A stretch of 57,129 bases of DNA from Phycisphaerae bacterium (GTDB taxonomy: Bacteria > Planctomycetota > Phycisphaerae > Sedimentisphaerales > Anaerohalosphaeraceae): NCBI GenBank assembly GCA_012729675.1, contig JAAYCR010000072.1, forward strand, positions 1 through 57,129, in the 5' to 3' direction. The notes beneath the pieces were generated by a model. The model saw only the letters and a program-made list of their open reading frames with translations, searched no databases and had not been told where the DNA came from. The stretch's first letter is position 1. Every line of letters begins with the position of its first letter. The translations under genes were made by a program, and so were the position numbers. Shown here piece after piece: positions 17,126 through 25,083 of the stretch.

Positions 17126-20029
17126 ATGAAACACAGTCCTTTCGCGATAATGTGCGTGCTGTTTTTATTTGTCATCCCGGCAGCGTTGCTGCATGGCCAA
17201 TCATACTACCCTGAAAAGCCTGAAGATCCGGGAGCCGTCTATTTTACGCCGGACAATTTTACGATCCATGCAGACGGTATTGGCGATGACTCCGATGCTC
17301 TGCAGGACGCTGTCACGCGTGCAGGCGGAGGAATTCTTTTTATTCCCGCGGGTCGTTATCGTATCACAAAGACGATTATTGTCGGTGGCGGAACCCGTCT
17401 TATCGGCTATGGCAAGGAACGTCCTGTCATTGTATTGCCTGCAAATACACCCAGTTTCCAGTGGGGAACCGGTAAGTACATGTTCCATTTCGCACAATAT
17501 AATCTCCCGCGTTCGAATCCGAATACACCTCAAACCGCTCCAGGTGGAGGCGGCCGAGGCGGTTTTGGAAGACGAAGCATGGCTTTCAGCGATGCTTCAG
17601 AAACGGCTTTTTATGGCGGCATGGACAATATTGATATCGTCATCGAAGAGGGCAATCTCGCCGCAATTGCAGTGCGTTTTCACGTCGCCCAGCACAGTTA
17701 TTTACGGCACATGGATTTTAATATCGGCACGGCCCGCGCCGCGGTTGAGGATATCGGAAACCAGATTAATGATGTTAATTTTAAGGGCGGCAAGTACGGT
17801 ATCATTACAAAAAGAACCTCCCCTGTCTGGCAATTTCTCCTGATGGATTCACACTTTGAAGGCCAGAGCGATGCCGGTATTCACACAATGGAAGCCGGTT
17901 TTACCATGGTTCGGGTGAGCTTCGAAAACATGCCGGTAGCCGTTCAAATTGCTTTGGGGGAAGTGGAACAGCTTTATGGGCGCGACCTGCAAATGAAGAA
18001 TATCAGTTGGGCCGGGGTTAAGCACGGCAATGCTGAAAATCTTCATTCTGCCGTAACGTTCACGAATATCGCGTGCAGTGATGTTCCAACGTTCTATCGC
18101 GGCGATGAGGTGCTCAAGGGTCCTTCACAGCATTATGTCGTGGACAACTTCTCAGTCGGCCTCGATATCGGGCCGGACGGCAGAGAAAAGGGAGTCGCCA
18201 TGCATCACAAATCGCGTGCGCTCTCAGAACCGCCGCCGTCGGTTCCAACAGATATTCCAGCACTGCCTCCAATGAGTGAATGGGTCAATGTCCATACACT
18301 TGGCATCACTGGCAATGCCGACGTTACGGAAACATTAAGAGAGGCAATAGACAAACATAAAGTGCTGTATTTCCCGATGGGACGATACAATGTCTCTGGA
18401 CCGGTAAGACTTAAAAAGGATACGGTGATCATCGGTCTGCATCCAAGCAGAACGACACTTTCCGTTCAGGGTAACGCAGGAACCGGTGAAGAACCCGTCG
18501 GTGCTGTCATTGCTCCCGGGGATGGAAAAAACATTGTCTGTTCGATTTCCGTTTCACCCGGCCCCTATGCCGGGGTACTGTGGATGGCGGGGCCGCATTC
18601 CCTGATGGATGATGTTTCATTCGGCGGCGGCGGCGGTATGGGCCGCCGTGGCGGCGGAGGAACAACAGCACGGAATCCCGATATTTGGGTGACCAACGGA
18701 GGCGCCGGGATTTTTCGAGGTGTCTGGCCGCACGGCACAAGTTCCAGCGAAGGATTCGTGATTGAAAACACAACAACAAAAGGCATCATCTACCAGATGT
18801 CCGTTGAACACCACAACCGTGTCGAACTGGTCATGAAGAATGTCGAGAACTGGGAATTCTATGCGTTGCAGACAGAAGAGGAAAATCCTGCCGGGCATAC
18901 TGCAAATGCCATGCACATGGAGGATTGCAAAAATATCCTGTTTGCCAATACCTATATGTACCGTGTCTCCCGTATAACATGGCCGACAAAGTACGGTATG
19001 ATCATAAAGGACTCTGATAATATCGTCTTTGAAAACATGAAAGTGTTCAGTCAGACAAGGCTGGCATTTGATTGTGCTGTCTATCATGAAAACAGCGGGG
19101 TGGAAGTCCGACAGCAATTCTTTACGAACTTTGTTATTAACAAGGATCTTAAATCACCTGAGCCGCTCCCGTTGCCGGAAAAGCTGTTCCCCAAAAATGC
19201 CGCTCTCGAAAAACTGGCGTCCGGCTACAGAAATGCGGCAGGTCTGACGACAGACTCCAAAGGAAATCTCTATTATGCCGATGACTCTAACCGCAAAGTT
19301 TACAGGTGGAATGCGGCGGATAAAAAAGTGGAGTTGTTGACAGAGACTCCGAATAACCAGCCAATGGTGATGGCGTTTGTTGAACCTTCGACGCTGCTAA
19401 TGGTGGCACGAGAAAACAGAGTACTCGCGTTGGATGTATCACAAGAAGACGCAGGCCCGCAGGTCATTACCGGTGTACCAGAAGCCGAACCGGGTACGAA
19501 GCTCCTGATTCCTGTGGGAATTCATAACATGATGTCGGTGTTGGATGATCTGCTGGAACATCGTGATTATACGTATCGCATGGGAAGCAATACCGCAGTC
19601 GTCAGTATTCAGGAAAATGCTCGCCGCGAGTATTTCTATGCACCTAATACCCAAACAGCCGTCAAGGCGGGGGGCACCTGGCGTCCGCTTCCTCAGAGTT
19701 CAAATATGGCCGCGTTTGCACCGGGAGATACATTCTATGTCGCCAGCGAAGACGACGGCAAAACATACCGGGCGAAACTGAATAAAAACGAGACACTTAC
19801 ATACTGCGTTTTTGCCGAGCGCGGCGGTACTGCGGCTGTCGAAGATGCGGCCGGAAATGTTTACATCGCCAGTGATCAGGTCTATATTTACAACAGTAAA
19901 GGCGAGCAGATCGGCGTACTCGAAATACCGGAACGCCCGGGCAGTCTCGCCTTTGGCGGTCCCGATCATAAAACGTTGTACATCGGAGCACGCACTTCGC
20001 TGTATTCTGTACGCACAGGGAACCCCTGA
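17126..20029 (+). CDS. Secreted beta-helix (pectate lyase-like/GH55-like) protein with C-terminal propeller
   Basis: About 967 residues. The ATG at 17126 fits best: TGGAGG ends five bases upstream and a signal peptide follows (MKHSPFAIMCVLFLFVIPAALLHGQS). Two right-handed beta-helix halves each open with a pectate-lyase-3 phrase (DDSDALQDAVTRAGGGILFIPAGRYRITKTI and NADVTETLREAIDKHKVLYFPMGRYNVSGP). This is the layout of GH55 and related lyases. Residues about 700-967 form an SMP-30/gluconolactonase-like propeller (AAGLTTDSKGNLYYADDSNRKVYRW). Gly/Arg-rich inserts lie near 138-150 and 499-514. The likely substrate is pectin or a beta-glucan; I cannot decide between lyase and hydrolase. Confidence 0.82.
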   Translation: MKHSPFAIMCVLFLFVIPAALLHGQSYYPEKPEDPGAVYFTPDNFTIHADGIGDDSDALQDAVTRAGGGILFIPAGRYRITKTIIVGGGTRLIGYGKERPVIVLPANTPSFQWGTGKYMFHFAQYNLPRSNPNTPQTAPGGGGRGGFGRRSMAFSDASETAFYGGMDNIDIVIEEGNLAAIAVRFHVAQHSYLRHMDFNIGTARAAVEDIGNQINDVNFKGGKYGIITKRTSPVWQFLLMDSHFEGQSDAGIHTMEAGFTMVRVSFENMPVAVQIALGEVEQLYGRDLQMKNISWAGVKHGNAENLHSAVTFTNIACSDVPTFYRGDEVLKGPSQHYVVDNFSVGLDIGPDGREKGVAMHHKSRALSEPPPSVPTDIPALPPMSEWVNVHTLGITGNADVTETLREAIDKHKVLYFPMGRYNVSGPVRLKKDTVIIGLHPSRTTLSVQGNAGTGEEPVGAVIAPGDGKNIVCSISVSPGPYAGVLWMAGPHSLMDDVSFGGGGGMGRRGGGGTTARNPDIWVTNGGAGIFRGVWPHGTSSSEGFVIENTTTKGIIYQMSVEHHNRVELVMKNVENWEFYALQTEEENPAGHTANAMHMEDCKNILFANTYMYRVSRITWPTKYGMIIKDSDNIVFENMKVFSQTRLAFDCAVYHENSGVEVRQQFFTNFVINKDLKSPEPLPLPEKLFPKNAALEKLASGYRNAAGLTTDSKGNLYYADDSNRKVYRWNAADKKVELLTETPNNQPMVMAFVEPSTLLMVARENRVLALDVSQEDAGPQVITGVPEAEPGTKLLIPVGIHNMMSVLDDLLEHRDYTYRMGSNTAVVSIQENARREYFYAPNTQTAVKAGGTWRPLPQSSNMAAFAPGDTFYVASEDDGKTYRAKLNKNETLTYCVFAERGGTAAVEDAAGNVYIASDQVYIYNSKGEQIGVLEIPERPGSLAFGGPDHKTLYIGARTSLYSVRTGNP

Positions 20030-20065
20030 ACTGCCGACACGCATAAATTATAAAATGGCTCTTCT

Positions 20066-20236
20066 TCAATAGGTCTGGTTGGTCAGATGGATCGCCGAGA
20101 TGACGCCGTCCAACTCGCCCTTGATAAAGGCATTATGACGGACGCCTGTGTGCTGTTTGAGTGCTTTTTCAATCGTCGCGGCACAAGAGGCGAAGTGCAT
20201 GTCGCTGATTTTGTGGTCTGTTGTTTTGATGGCCAT
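20066..20236 (-). pseudogene. Remnant of a heavy-metal-associated (HMA) domain protein
   Basis: The 56-codon frame from the ATG at 20236 reads ISDMHFASCAATIEKALKQHTGVRHNAF, close to the HMA consensus GMxCxxCxxxIEKAL. The first Cys is Phe and the protein stops soon after. It looks like a copper P-type ATPase or chaperone N-terminus left after deletion. It follows a damaged oxidoreductase fragment on the same strand. A small functional protein cannot be excluded. Confidence 0.5.
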
Positions 20237-20247
20237 GCTTGCGTTCG

Positions 20248-20454
20248 CTATAGCGAAAAGCGTTCGTGATGGATTCGTCTCTCGTCGATGTTCAGTTCGT
20301 GCAGGGCCGTGATGACCTTGTTCATCATCGCTGGCGGGCCGCACAGATACACGTGAGGTGTCGTCTGCGCCCGGTCGGGTTCCAAAGGCGATGAAGAAAT
20401 CGTAAAGGGATGCAGTTCAGAAAGTCGGCCCGGCCGGATCAGCTTGAGGGACAT
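20248..20454 (-). pseudogene. Internally deleted ferredoxin-reductase-like fragment
   Basis: The 68-codon frame contains GRLSELHPFTISSSP, typical of the FAD-binding domain of ferredoxin-NADP reductase-like enzymes. It jumps almost at once to HVYLCGPPAMMNKVITALHELNIDERRIHHERF, the extreme C-terminus of their NAD-binding domain. The roughly 100 residues that should separate them are missing, so this is a deletion remnant. Its C-terminus is 12 bases from the HMA fragment. Confidence 0.7.
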
Positions 20455-20509
20455 AAACCAGCCGGGATGCCTGCAGCCGATACTCTTTGCTGAAATGCTT
20501 CGTCTTCAT
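20453..20509 (-). mobile_element. N-terminal scrap of an IS3-type OrfA transposase
   Basis: From the ATG at 20509 the minus strand reads MKTKHFSKEYRLQASRLV, the usual first turn of an IS3-family OrfA helix-turn-helix protein (K.K.FS.E..L.A.RLV). It then runs into the oxidoreductase fragment in another frame. It suggests an insertion sequence passed through and caused the deletions nearby. It is too short for a firm family call. Confidence 0.45.
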
Positions 20510-20645
20510 GGACACTCTTGTAATGTGGACTCATATTGTGCATTTCCAAGCCCCTCGTTTCCAGTCTCCGCTGCCCGTTTAGCACCGCACACATCCCGCC
20601 CCTGTCATCATTTTGGTTTTTTGCCCAAAAATTATTAAATTTAGA

Positions 20646-20683
20646 ATTGACACACTACATATTGTTGTTACGATAGTGTCAAT
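20646..20683 (+). promoter_or_regulatory. Promoter of nrdR overlapped by a palindrome
   Basis: ATTGACAC (20646-20653) and GTGTCAAT (20676-20683) form a perfect 8-bp inverted repeat with a 22-base centre. The left arm contains TTGACA (20647-20652), and TACGAT (20669-20674) lies 16 bp downstream, so the dyad brackets a sigma-70-type promoter. The half-site ACAC...GTGT is like NrdR boxes, which would suit autoregulation, but the central AT-rich core of the consensus is not exact. Confidence 0.55.
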
Positions 20684-20732
20684 GTCTATGATATTGTATT
20701 GGGAATACTCCTTGCCAGCTGGGGATTCTACC

Positions 20733-21221
20733 GTGAGGTGTCCGTATTGCAAAGAAGACCGCGACAAAGTCATCGATTCCCGTTCGAGCGACGGCGGGCG
20801 GGTGATTCGGCGGCGGCGTGAGTGCTTGGCCTGCCAGCGGCGATTTACCACCTATGAACGCATCGGGGAGAATGTCAAACTCAACGTCATCAAAAAAGAC
20901 GGCACCCGAGTTCCCTATGACCGGTACAAGGTGATTTCCGGACTCCAGAAAGCCTGTTACAAGCGGGCGATCTCGGCCGAAAGAATCCAAGAGATTGCCG
21001 ACAAGATCGAAGAGGATATTTTCCGCAGTTTTGACAAAGAAGTTGCTTCCGGCTATATCGGCGAGCGGGCGATGCGTCATCTTCGCCGCATCGACAAAGT
21101 GGCCTATATTCGTTTTGCCAGCGTCTATCGGGAGTTTACCGACGCCGACGCCTTGTTGGATGAAGTCAGTCAGGCCTTCTCTGAATCAGACAACCCTGAA
21201 CAGCCCGGCCTGTTTTTATAA
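20733..21221 (+). CDS. nrdR: Transcriptional repressor NrdR
   Basis: A 162-residue NrdR, the zinc-ribbon/ATP-cone repressor of ribonucleotide reductase genes. The GTG at 20733 gives the family start (M)RCPYC; longer in-frame starts add an unrelated leader. The zinc ligands are C3, C6, C31 and C34 (CPYC...CLAC). RVIRRRRECLACQRRFTTYERI is the DNA-binding ribbon. The ATP-cone follows from NVIKKDGTRVPYDRYKVISGLQKACYKR to HLRRIDKVAYIRFASVYREF. The C-terminus carries an extra acidic tail. It is followed 50 bases on by another ATP-cone gene. No nrd reductase gene is in the window. Confidence 0.93.
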   Translation: MRCPYCKEDRDKVIDSRSSDGGRVIRRRRECLACQRRFTTYERIGENVKLNVIKKDGTRVPYDRYKVISGLQKACYKRAISAERIQEIADKIEEDIFRSFDKEVASGYIGERAMRHLRRIDKVAYIRFASVYREFTDADALLDEVSQAFSESDNPEQPGLFL

Positions 21222-21271
21222 CTCGGACGGGTCAAAAACAGACATTTTTAGTGTTTGAAAGGGTTAGCGAA

Positions 21272-21820
21272 ATGCAGATTCGGGTTCTAAAATCCGACGG
21301 CAGCACTGAGCCGTACCTGCACACCAAGGTACTCGGCACATTTCATTACGCACTGGCGACAGCCGGCGATGCCCCGATGTTTGCCGCTGAGCAGATGTCC
21401 GAGGCGGTGACGTATTATTTGTATCAGCGCAGGCCGACCGGCCAGATTTCCGCCGATGAAATTCATCTGATGGTTGAATCGGTGCTTACGGCGACGGGAT
21501 TTTCGCACGCGGCCGCGGCCCTGAATCGCTATCGCCTGATGCGCAAGCTCAAGCGGCGGCGGATCGAGGTCGTTGGGGACGCCTCACACAACAAAGGCGA
21601 TTATGCGTCCGAGTGGAGTAAGTCGCGGTTAGCGGCTTCACTGGTCCGAAATCACCAGATTGACGCCCTGACCGCCCGTGCAATTGCCGGCGCGGTTGAG
21701 GAAAAAGTGATCGGAATGAATCTGACACGGCTTCGAAAATCCCTGCTCCGCCAGCTTGTGTTGGGCGACGTGGAAAGTATGCTGGAAGCCCGCTGTCAAC
21801 TGGAAGCTTCGGCCCTATAA
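21272..21820 (+). CDS. ATP-cone domain protein next to nrdR
   Basis: About 182 residues. The ATG at 21272, preceded by GAAAGGG, is preferred to the GTG at 21251. Residues 1-95 match the ATP-cone fold: RVLKSDGSTEPYLHTKVLGTFHYALATAG, then TGQISADEIHLMVESVLTATGFSHAAAALNRYRLMRK. The C-terminal half (about 100-182) is helical and basic, without a recognised domain. It is a stand-alone nucleotide sensor lacking the NrdR zinc ribbon and any reductase domain. The position suggests it works with NrdR in sensing dATP/ATP. Confidence 0.7.
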   Translation: MQIRVLKSDGSTEPYLHTKVLGTFHYALATAGDAPMFAAEQMSEAVTYYLYQRRPTGQISADEIHLMVESVLTATGFSHAAAALNRYRLMRKLKRRRIEVVGDASHNKGDYASEWSKSRLAASLVRNHQIDALTARAIAGAVEEKVIGMNLTRLRKSLLRQLVLGDVESMLEARCQLEASAL

Positions 21821-22151
21821 CAGTCCGCCGGCGGCCGACCGGCGAAAAAACATAAGTTCGGGTGCGAAATGGAGTTCGCGACAGGCAGCCGACGAGAGGG
21901 ATTGCGTCCGCCGCGGCAAAGAAAACCAAATCCGACAGGATGGGGAACAATACTGTGGCCGGCTGCTTGGCTTTATTGGGGAAAGGGGACAGGTAAGGAC
22001 TATTTCGGTCGCCCGCCATGGTTGCCGTTCAAGAGCTGTCATCAGAGGACGTACAATATCTCTGTCCAAAATACGCTCGAACAGATTTCCCGAATTTGAG
22101 CCTGCACCCCGGAAAATGATTTAAAGGGTAAAGGAAAAAAGGGAAACTCGC
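21821..22151. other. Gap with a REP-like scrap, no convincing gene
   Basis: Several open frames cross this stretch but disagree on strand and have no start signals. The segment near 21985-22005 (GGGGACAGGTAAGGACTATT) resembles short dispersed repeats that flank REP-associated transposases in other bacteria. That similarity is from memory and weak. No RNA gene is recognised. Confidence 0.35.
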
Positions 22152-23039
22152 TTACTTTTTTCTACGTCGCAGCATCAAACTACCACCCAGCAACAACACT
22201 AAACTGCAAGGTTCAGGGACGGAGGCGACACGAAACCCTACGCTGCCGGCCTCGATGTCCGGAGTGGCGATGTTCCGGTAGAAAGAACTGAGGAAGTCGA
22301 CGACGCCGGTGTCGCCGAAGGAGCCACCGCGGACGCCGCGTTCGGAACCGGATAAATAAGCTCCAGTATAAAACGGACTTTCTATCCACTCCCAGACATT
22401 CCCCATCATTCCATACGTGCCATTGAGTTCTTCCGAACCGCTACCGACTGCCCACGGGCCGGGAGGATTGGTGGCGTATCCACCGTCCCAATAATTCCAT
22501 CCCGTTCCGCTGATGCCGTCGCCCTGATGCAGCGTTTCGCCCGGTTTTGTTGCGTACGCTTGCAGACTCTCCCCGTTCCAGTAGGCCGCCTTGACCCATT
22601 CATTCTCCGTTGGCAGGAAATACTTTGCATTGCTGTTGCGGAAGGGATTGCTTGCATCGTAGCCGGCATCCGTCACATCCCACACAGTAAAAGTAGTGCC
22701 GTTAAACTTGTATGCCGCCGTGTTTTCAGTGTTGGTGTTGAGCCAGTTAACGAATTGTGCCGCCTCGAACCAGCTTACATTATTGCTTGGGTGGTCAGCT
22801 CCTGTCCAATAGGGGTTATTGGCAGCAAACTTGGCAAACTGGGCATTGGTGATTTCGAACTTGCCCATCCGATAATCATTGTTGACGATACCGTACCCTC
22901 CGGTGGGATTGGTCGCCCCCGAAATCGTCACAAACTCAATCGTGAACTCGTTGGCCGTGCCCTCAGCAAACGTATCCGCAAATGAAACACCCGAAATGAA
23001 CAAACATACAACGGTTGATAATAGAAATGTCTTTTTCAT
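22152..23039 (-). CDS. FGE/SUMF1-fold exported protein with PEP-CTERM tail
   Basis: A 295-residue exported protein. The ATG at 23039 has AAAGGATG upstream and is followed by a signal peptide (MKKTFLLSTVVCLFISGVSFA). The core is the formylglycine-generating-enzyme fold: YRMGKFEITNAQFAKF, NNVSWFEAAQFVNWLN, FLPTENEWVKAAYW, GMMGNVWEW, RGVRGGSFGD, VGFRVA. The catalytic Cys pair of true FGEs is absent (the motif reads RGGSFGDTG), so it is probably structural or binding. It ends VPEPCSLVLLLGGSLMLRRRKK: the PEP motif, membrane helix and basic tail of exosortase-processed proteins. The exosortase gene is not in the window. Confidence 0.92.
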   Translation of the reverse strand: MKKTFLLSTVVCLFISGVSFADTFAEGTANEFTIEFVTISGATNPTGGYGIVNNDYRMGKFEITNAQFAKFAANNPYWTGADHPSNNVSWFEAAQFVNWLNTNTENTAAYKFNGTTFTVWDVTDAGYDASNPFRNSNAKYFLPTENEWVKAAYWNGESLQAYATKPGETLHQGDGISGTGWNYWDGGYATNPPGPWAVGSGSEELNGTYGMMGNVWEWIESPFYTGAYLSGSERGVRGGSFGDTGVVDFLSSFYRNIATPDIEAGSVGFRVASVPEPCSLVLLLGGSLMLRRRKK

Positions 23040-23718
23040 CTTTTCATCCTTTCCCAAAAAGTGGTTTGTAATTGTCGGTGGGTTTTCTCCCCTATCTTTC
23101 CAAGGCATTGATTGTACCAACTCACCCTGTCCGAAATCAAGGGAAAACTAAAAATCCGTAGTTTCCACGGGTTATAAATCGCTACAAAAGCACCCCAACT
23201 GCAGATATAGCGGGTAAAGTCGGCGGGTATATAGAAAAGCTGGAGATAGAGTTAAGCCATCTCCATCCAGTGGTCTCCGTTTTACCTCGACGTTTCTCCA
23301 CTGAAATTTGGCCAATTTCGACTGAAACGTCCTGTCTTAAAACGACATAATAAACAAGAATTCACTAAAAATTCATATTCATCACGATTATCAGTATAAC
23401 AATCGAAATTATAGGCAAAAGGATGAATTAATGTCGAGAAAAATATTAATGCATTGCGAACAAGTGTGTGAGAATCTAATTCCGGGACGTTAGATTTGAA
23501 TTCTCGTGTTTTTCCCCATAGAACCGTTAGAAGTGCAATGTTGCAGCCGCAACCTTTTATCACGCGTTGTGGGCTAATAATTGCGATATTTTTGCGATTC
23601 TTATAGACAATTCTGTTAAAATACGCCGGAGGTGTTGCTTTTCTGTGCTCGAACAGGTACAAAATGACACGGAAATTTAACGTTAACCCTTTTTAAGAAT
23701 TCTCGATGAGGTGACATT
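23040..23718. other. Large spacer before the corrinoid gene; possible IS-end remnant
   Basis: No supported gene in about 680 bases. The segment 23290-23335 (TCCACTGAAATTTGGCCAAT, then GACTGAAACGTCC) has short internally repeated ACTGAAA units like those at IS21-type ends; this is a weak resemblance. The segment 23466-23490 (GTGTGTGAGAATCTAATTCC) resembles 47299-47322 (GTGTGTGAGAATATTTTCCG). A 126-codon minus-strand frame here has no protein character. Confidence 0.35.
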
Positions 23719-24345
23719 ATGGCAGACCTGAAGGCATTAAGCGAAGCGATTATCAAGGGCGACCAGAAGACCGCGGTTGATATCACCAAGGCCGCGATCA
23801 GCGAGGGGATGGCCCCCGAGACCATTCTGGGCGACGGCCTGATTGCCGGGATGAATGTAATCGGTACGCGTTTCAAGGCCAACGAAGTCTATATCCCCGA
23901 AGTCTTGATAGCCGCGCGGGCAATGAAGATGGCGATGGAACATCTGGAGCCGGTGCTGGTGGCCGCGGGCGTCAAACCCCTCGGCAAGGCGATACTCGGC
24001 ACGGTTCAGGGCGACCTGCACGACATCGGCAAGAATTTGGTCGTGATGATGCTCAAGGGTGCCGGCTTTGAGGTCGTTGATCTTGGCGTCGATGTCTCGT
24101 CGGACAAATTCGTCGCCGCCGCCAAAGAAGGCCAGCCGCAGATTGTCGGCCTCAGTGCCCTGCTGACGACCACGATGCCCTCAATGGAAAAAACAATTTT
24201 GGCGCTGAAAGAAGCAGGCATCGCCGCCAAAACGATGATCGGCGGAGCGCCGGTCACACAGGCCTACGCCGACAAAATCGGCGCCCACGGCTATGCGCCC
24301 GACGCCGCCAGTGCGGTCGATCTGGCCAAACGCCTGTTAAATTAA
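23719..24345 (+). CDS. Corrinoid (B12-binding) methyltransferase protein
   Basis: A 208-residue corrinoid protein of the MtaC/MtbC/MtmC type, which carries a methyl group on cobalamin between two methyltransferases. The N-terminal helical cap (1-85) has the KANEVYIPEVLIAARAM motif. The B12-binding Rossmann domain (90-208) has the base-off signature GDLHDIGKNLV (D-x-H-x-x-G), GVDVSSDKF, LSALLTTTMPSM and GGAPVTQAYADKIGAHGY. AGGTGACATT precedes the ATG. It stands alone: no MtaB- or MtbB-like partner or activase is adjacent, so the methyl donor is unknown. A terminator follows. Confidence 0.93.
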   Translation: MADLKALSEAIIKGDQKTAVDITKAAISEGMAPETILGDGLIAGMNVIGTRFKANEVYIPEVLIAARAMKMAMEHLEPVLVAAGVKPLGKAILGTVQGDLHDIGKNLVVMMLKGAGFEVVDLGVDVSSDKFVAAAKEGQPQIVGLSALLTTTMPSMEKTILALKEAGIAAKTMIGGAPVTQAYADKIGAHGYAPDAASAVDLAKRLLN

Positions 24346-24370
24346 GCGTGTTAATCAAGCCCTGCCTTGA

Positions 24371-24411
24371 GCGGCGCACGCCCGATTTGTCGGGGGTGCG
24401 CTGTTTTTTTT
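24371..24411 (+). terminator. Intrinsic terminator after the corrinoid gene
   Basis: GCGCAC-G-CCCGA (24374-24384) pairs with TCGGG-G-GTGCGC (24390-24401), then T residues follow. It lies about 25 bases past the stop codon. Confidence 0.88.
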
Positions 24412-24780
24412 GTCCTGCCGGCGGCTGATTATGCGAAGCCGAAAAATCTACGGCTTGCCGGCGATGCAGAACAGATGCTTTTCCGTGGGTATCAGAAGGC
24501 GATCCAAAAGGGCGCATGTACGTCAATAAATGTGTCACTAATTGCATCGCCTGTTCCTTTAGACAGTTGTTGATTATGAGTTCCGGTTCATCAATCACGA
24601 ACAATCTGTCCCTGCCATCATACACATAATCACACTTTTACCCTACCGGGATCGACAAAACCGTTTGCCTATTCTGTACAGAGTTTGAACGGAATGCCGC
24701 AAGGCTTTGATTTAAGGAAAGTTACATAACATTTAGATCGCTGAAGATAGGGCATTAATGCCCGGGGAAAAAACTGCGCA
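24412..24780. other. Spacer without a recognised gene
   Basis: About 370 bases with no supported reading frame, repeat or RNA signature. It separates the corrinoid terminator from the minus-strand candidate small RNA. Confidence 0.4.
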
Positions 24781-24865
24781 TAAAAAAATCCGCCAGCGGC
24801 ATAAAGAAGGAGGAAAAGAAGTTGGTGAACTTCCCAGGGCTACTACCGCTGGCGGCAGAAGGAGC
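24781..24865 (-). ncRNA. Candidate small RNA with its own promoter, terminator and anti-SD loop
   Basis: On the minus strand, a promoter at 24899-24871 predicts a start near 24864. The RNA opens with GCTCCTTCTG. It is closed by a perfect 10-bp stem, CCGCCAGCGG (24855-24846) with CCGCTGGCGG (24799-24790), followed by ATTTTTTTA. Inside are a GAAGTT-CACC-AACTTC hairpin and an apparently unpaired TTTTCCTCCTTCTTT tract. CCTCCTT is the perfect complement of the Shine-Dalgarno AAGGAGG. The 5' end has a second CTCCTT. There is no reading frame of note. It looks like a trans-acting regulatory RNA, but this is from sequence logic alone. Confidence 0.6.
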
Positions 24866-24870
24866 ATATA

Positions 24871-24899
24871 TATATAGCAGACCCCTCTGAACCTGTCAA
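24871..24899 (-). promoter_or_regulatory. Sigma-70-type promoter of the candidate small RNA
   Basis: On the minus strand TTGACA (24899-24894) is followed after 17 bp by TATATA (24876-24871). It points into the 85-base hairpin RNA. Confidence 0.7.
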
Positions 24900-25083
24900 T
24901 GCTTTTTTTGGAAAAAATTAAAAAATCCGCCTCGATGTCGCTTGTTAAATCCATAAGATATTTCAAAAAATAGGCTTATGGCCAAATAACGAATTGCATA
25001 TAAAGTAAGAAATCGCCACAGAAACGGAAGATTTTCTTGTGGCCAGAACGTTTATATCGCTTTATCGTGTCACTGTCCGGACG

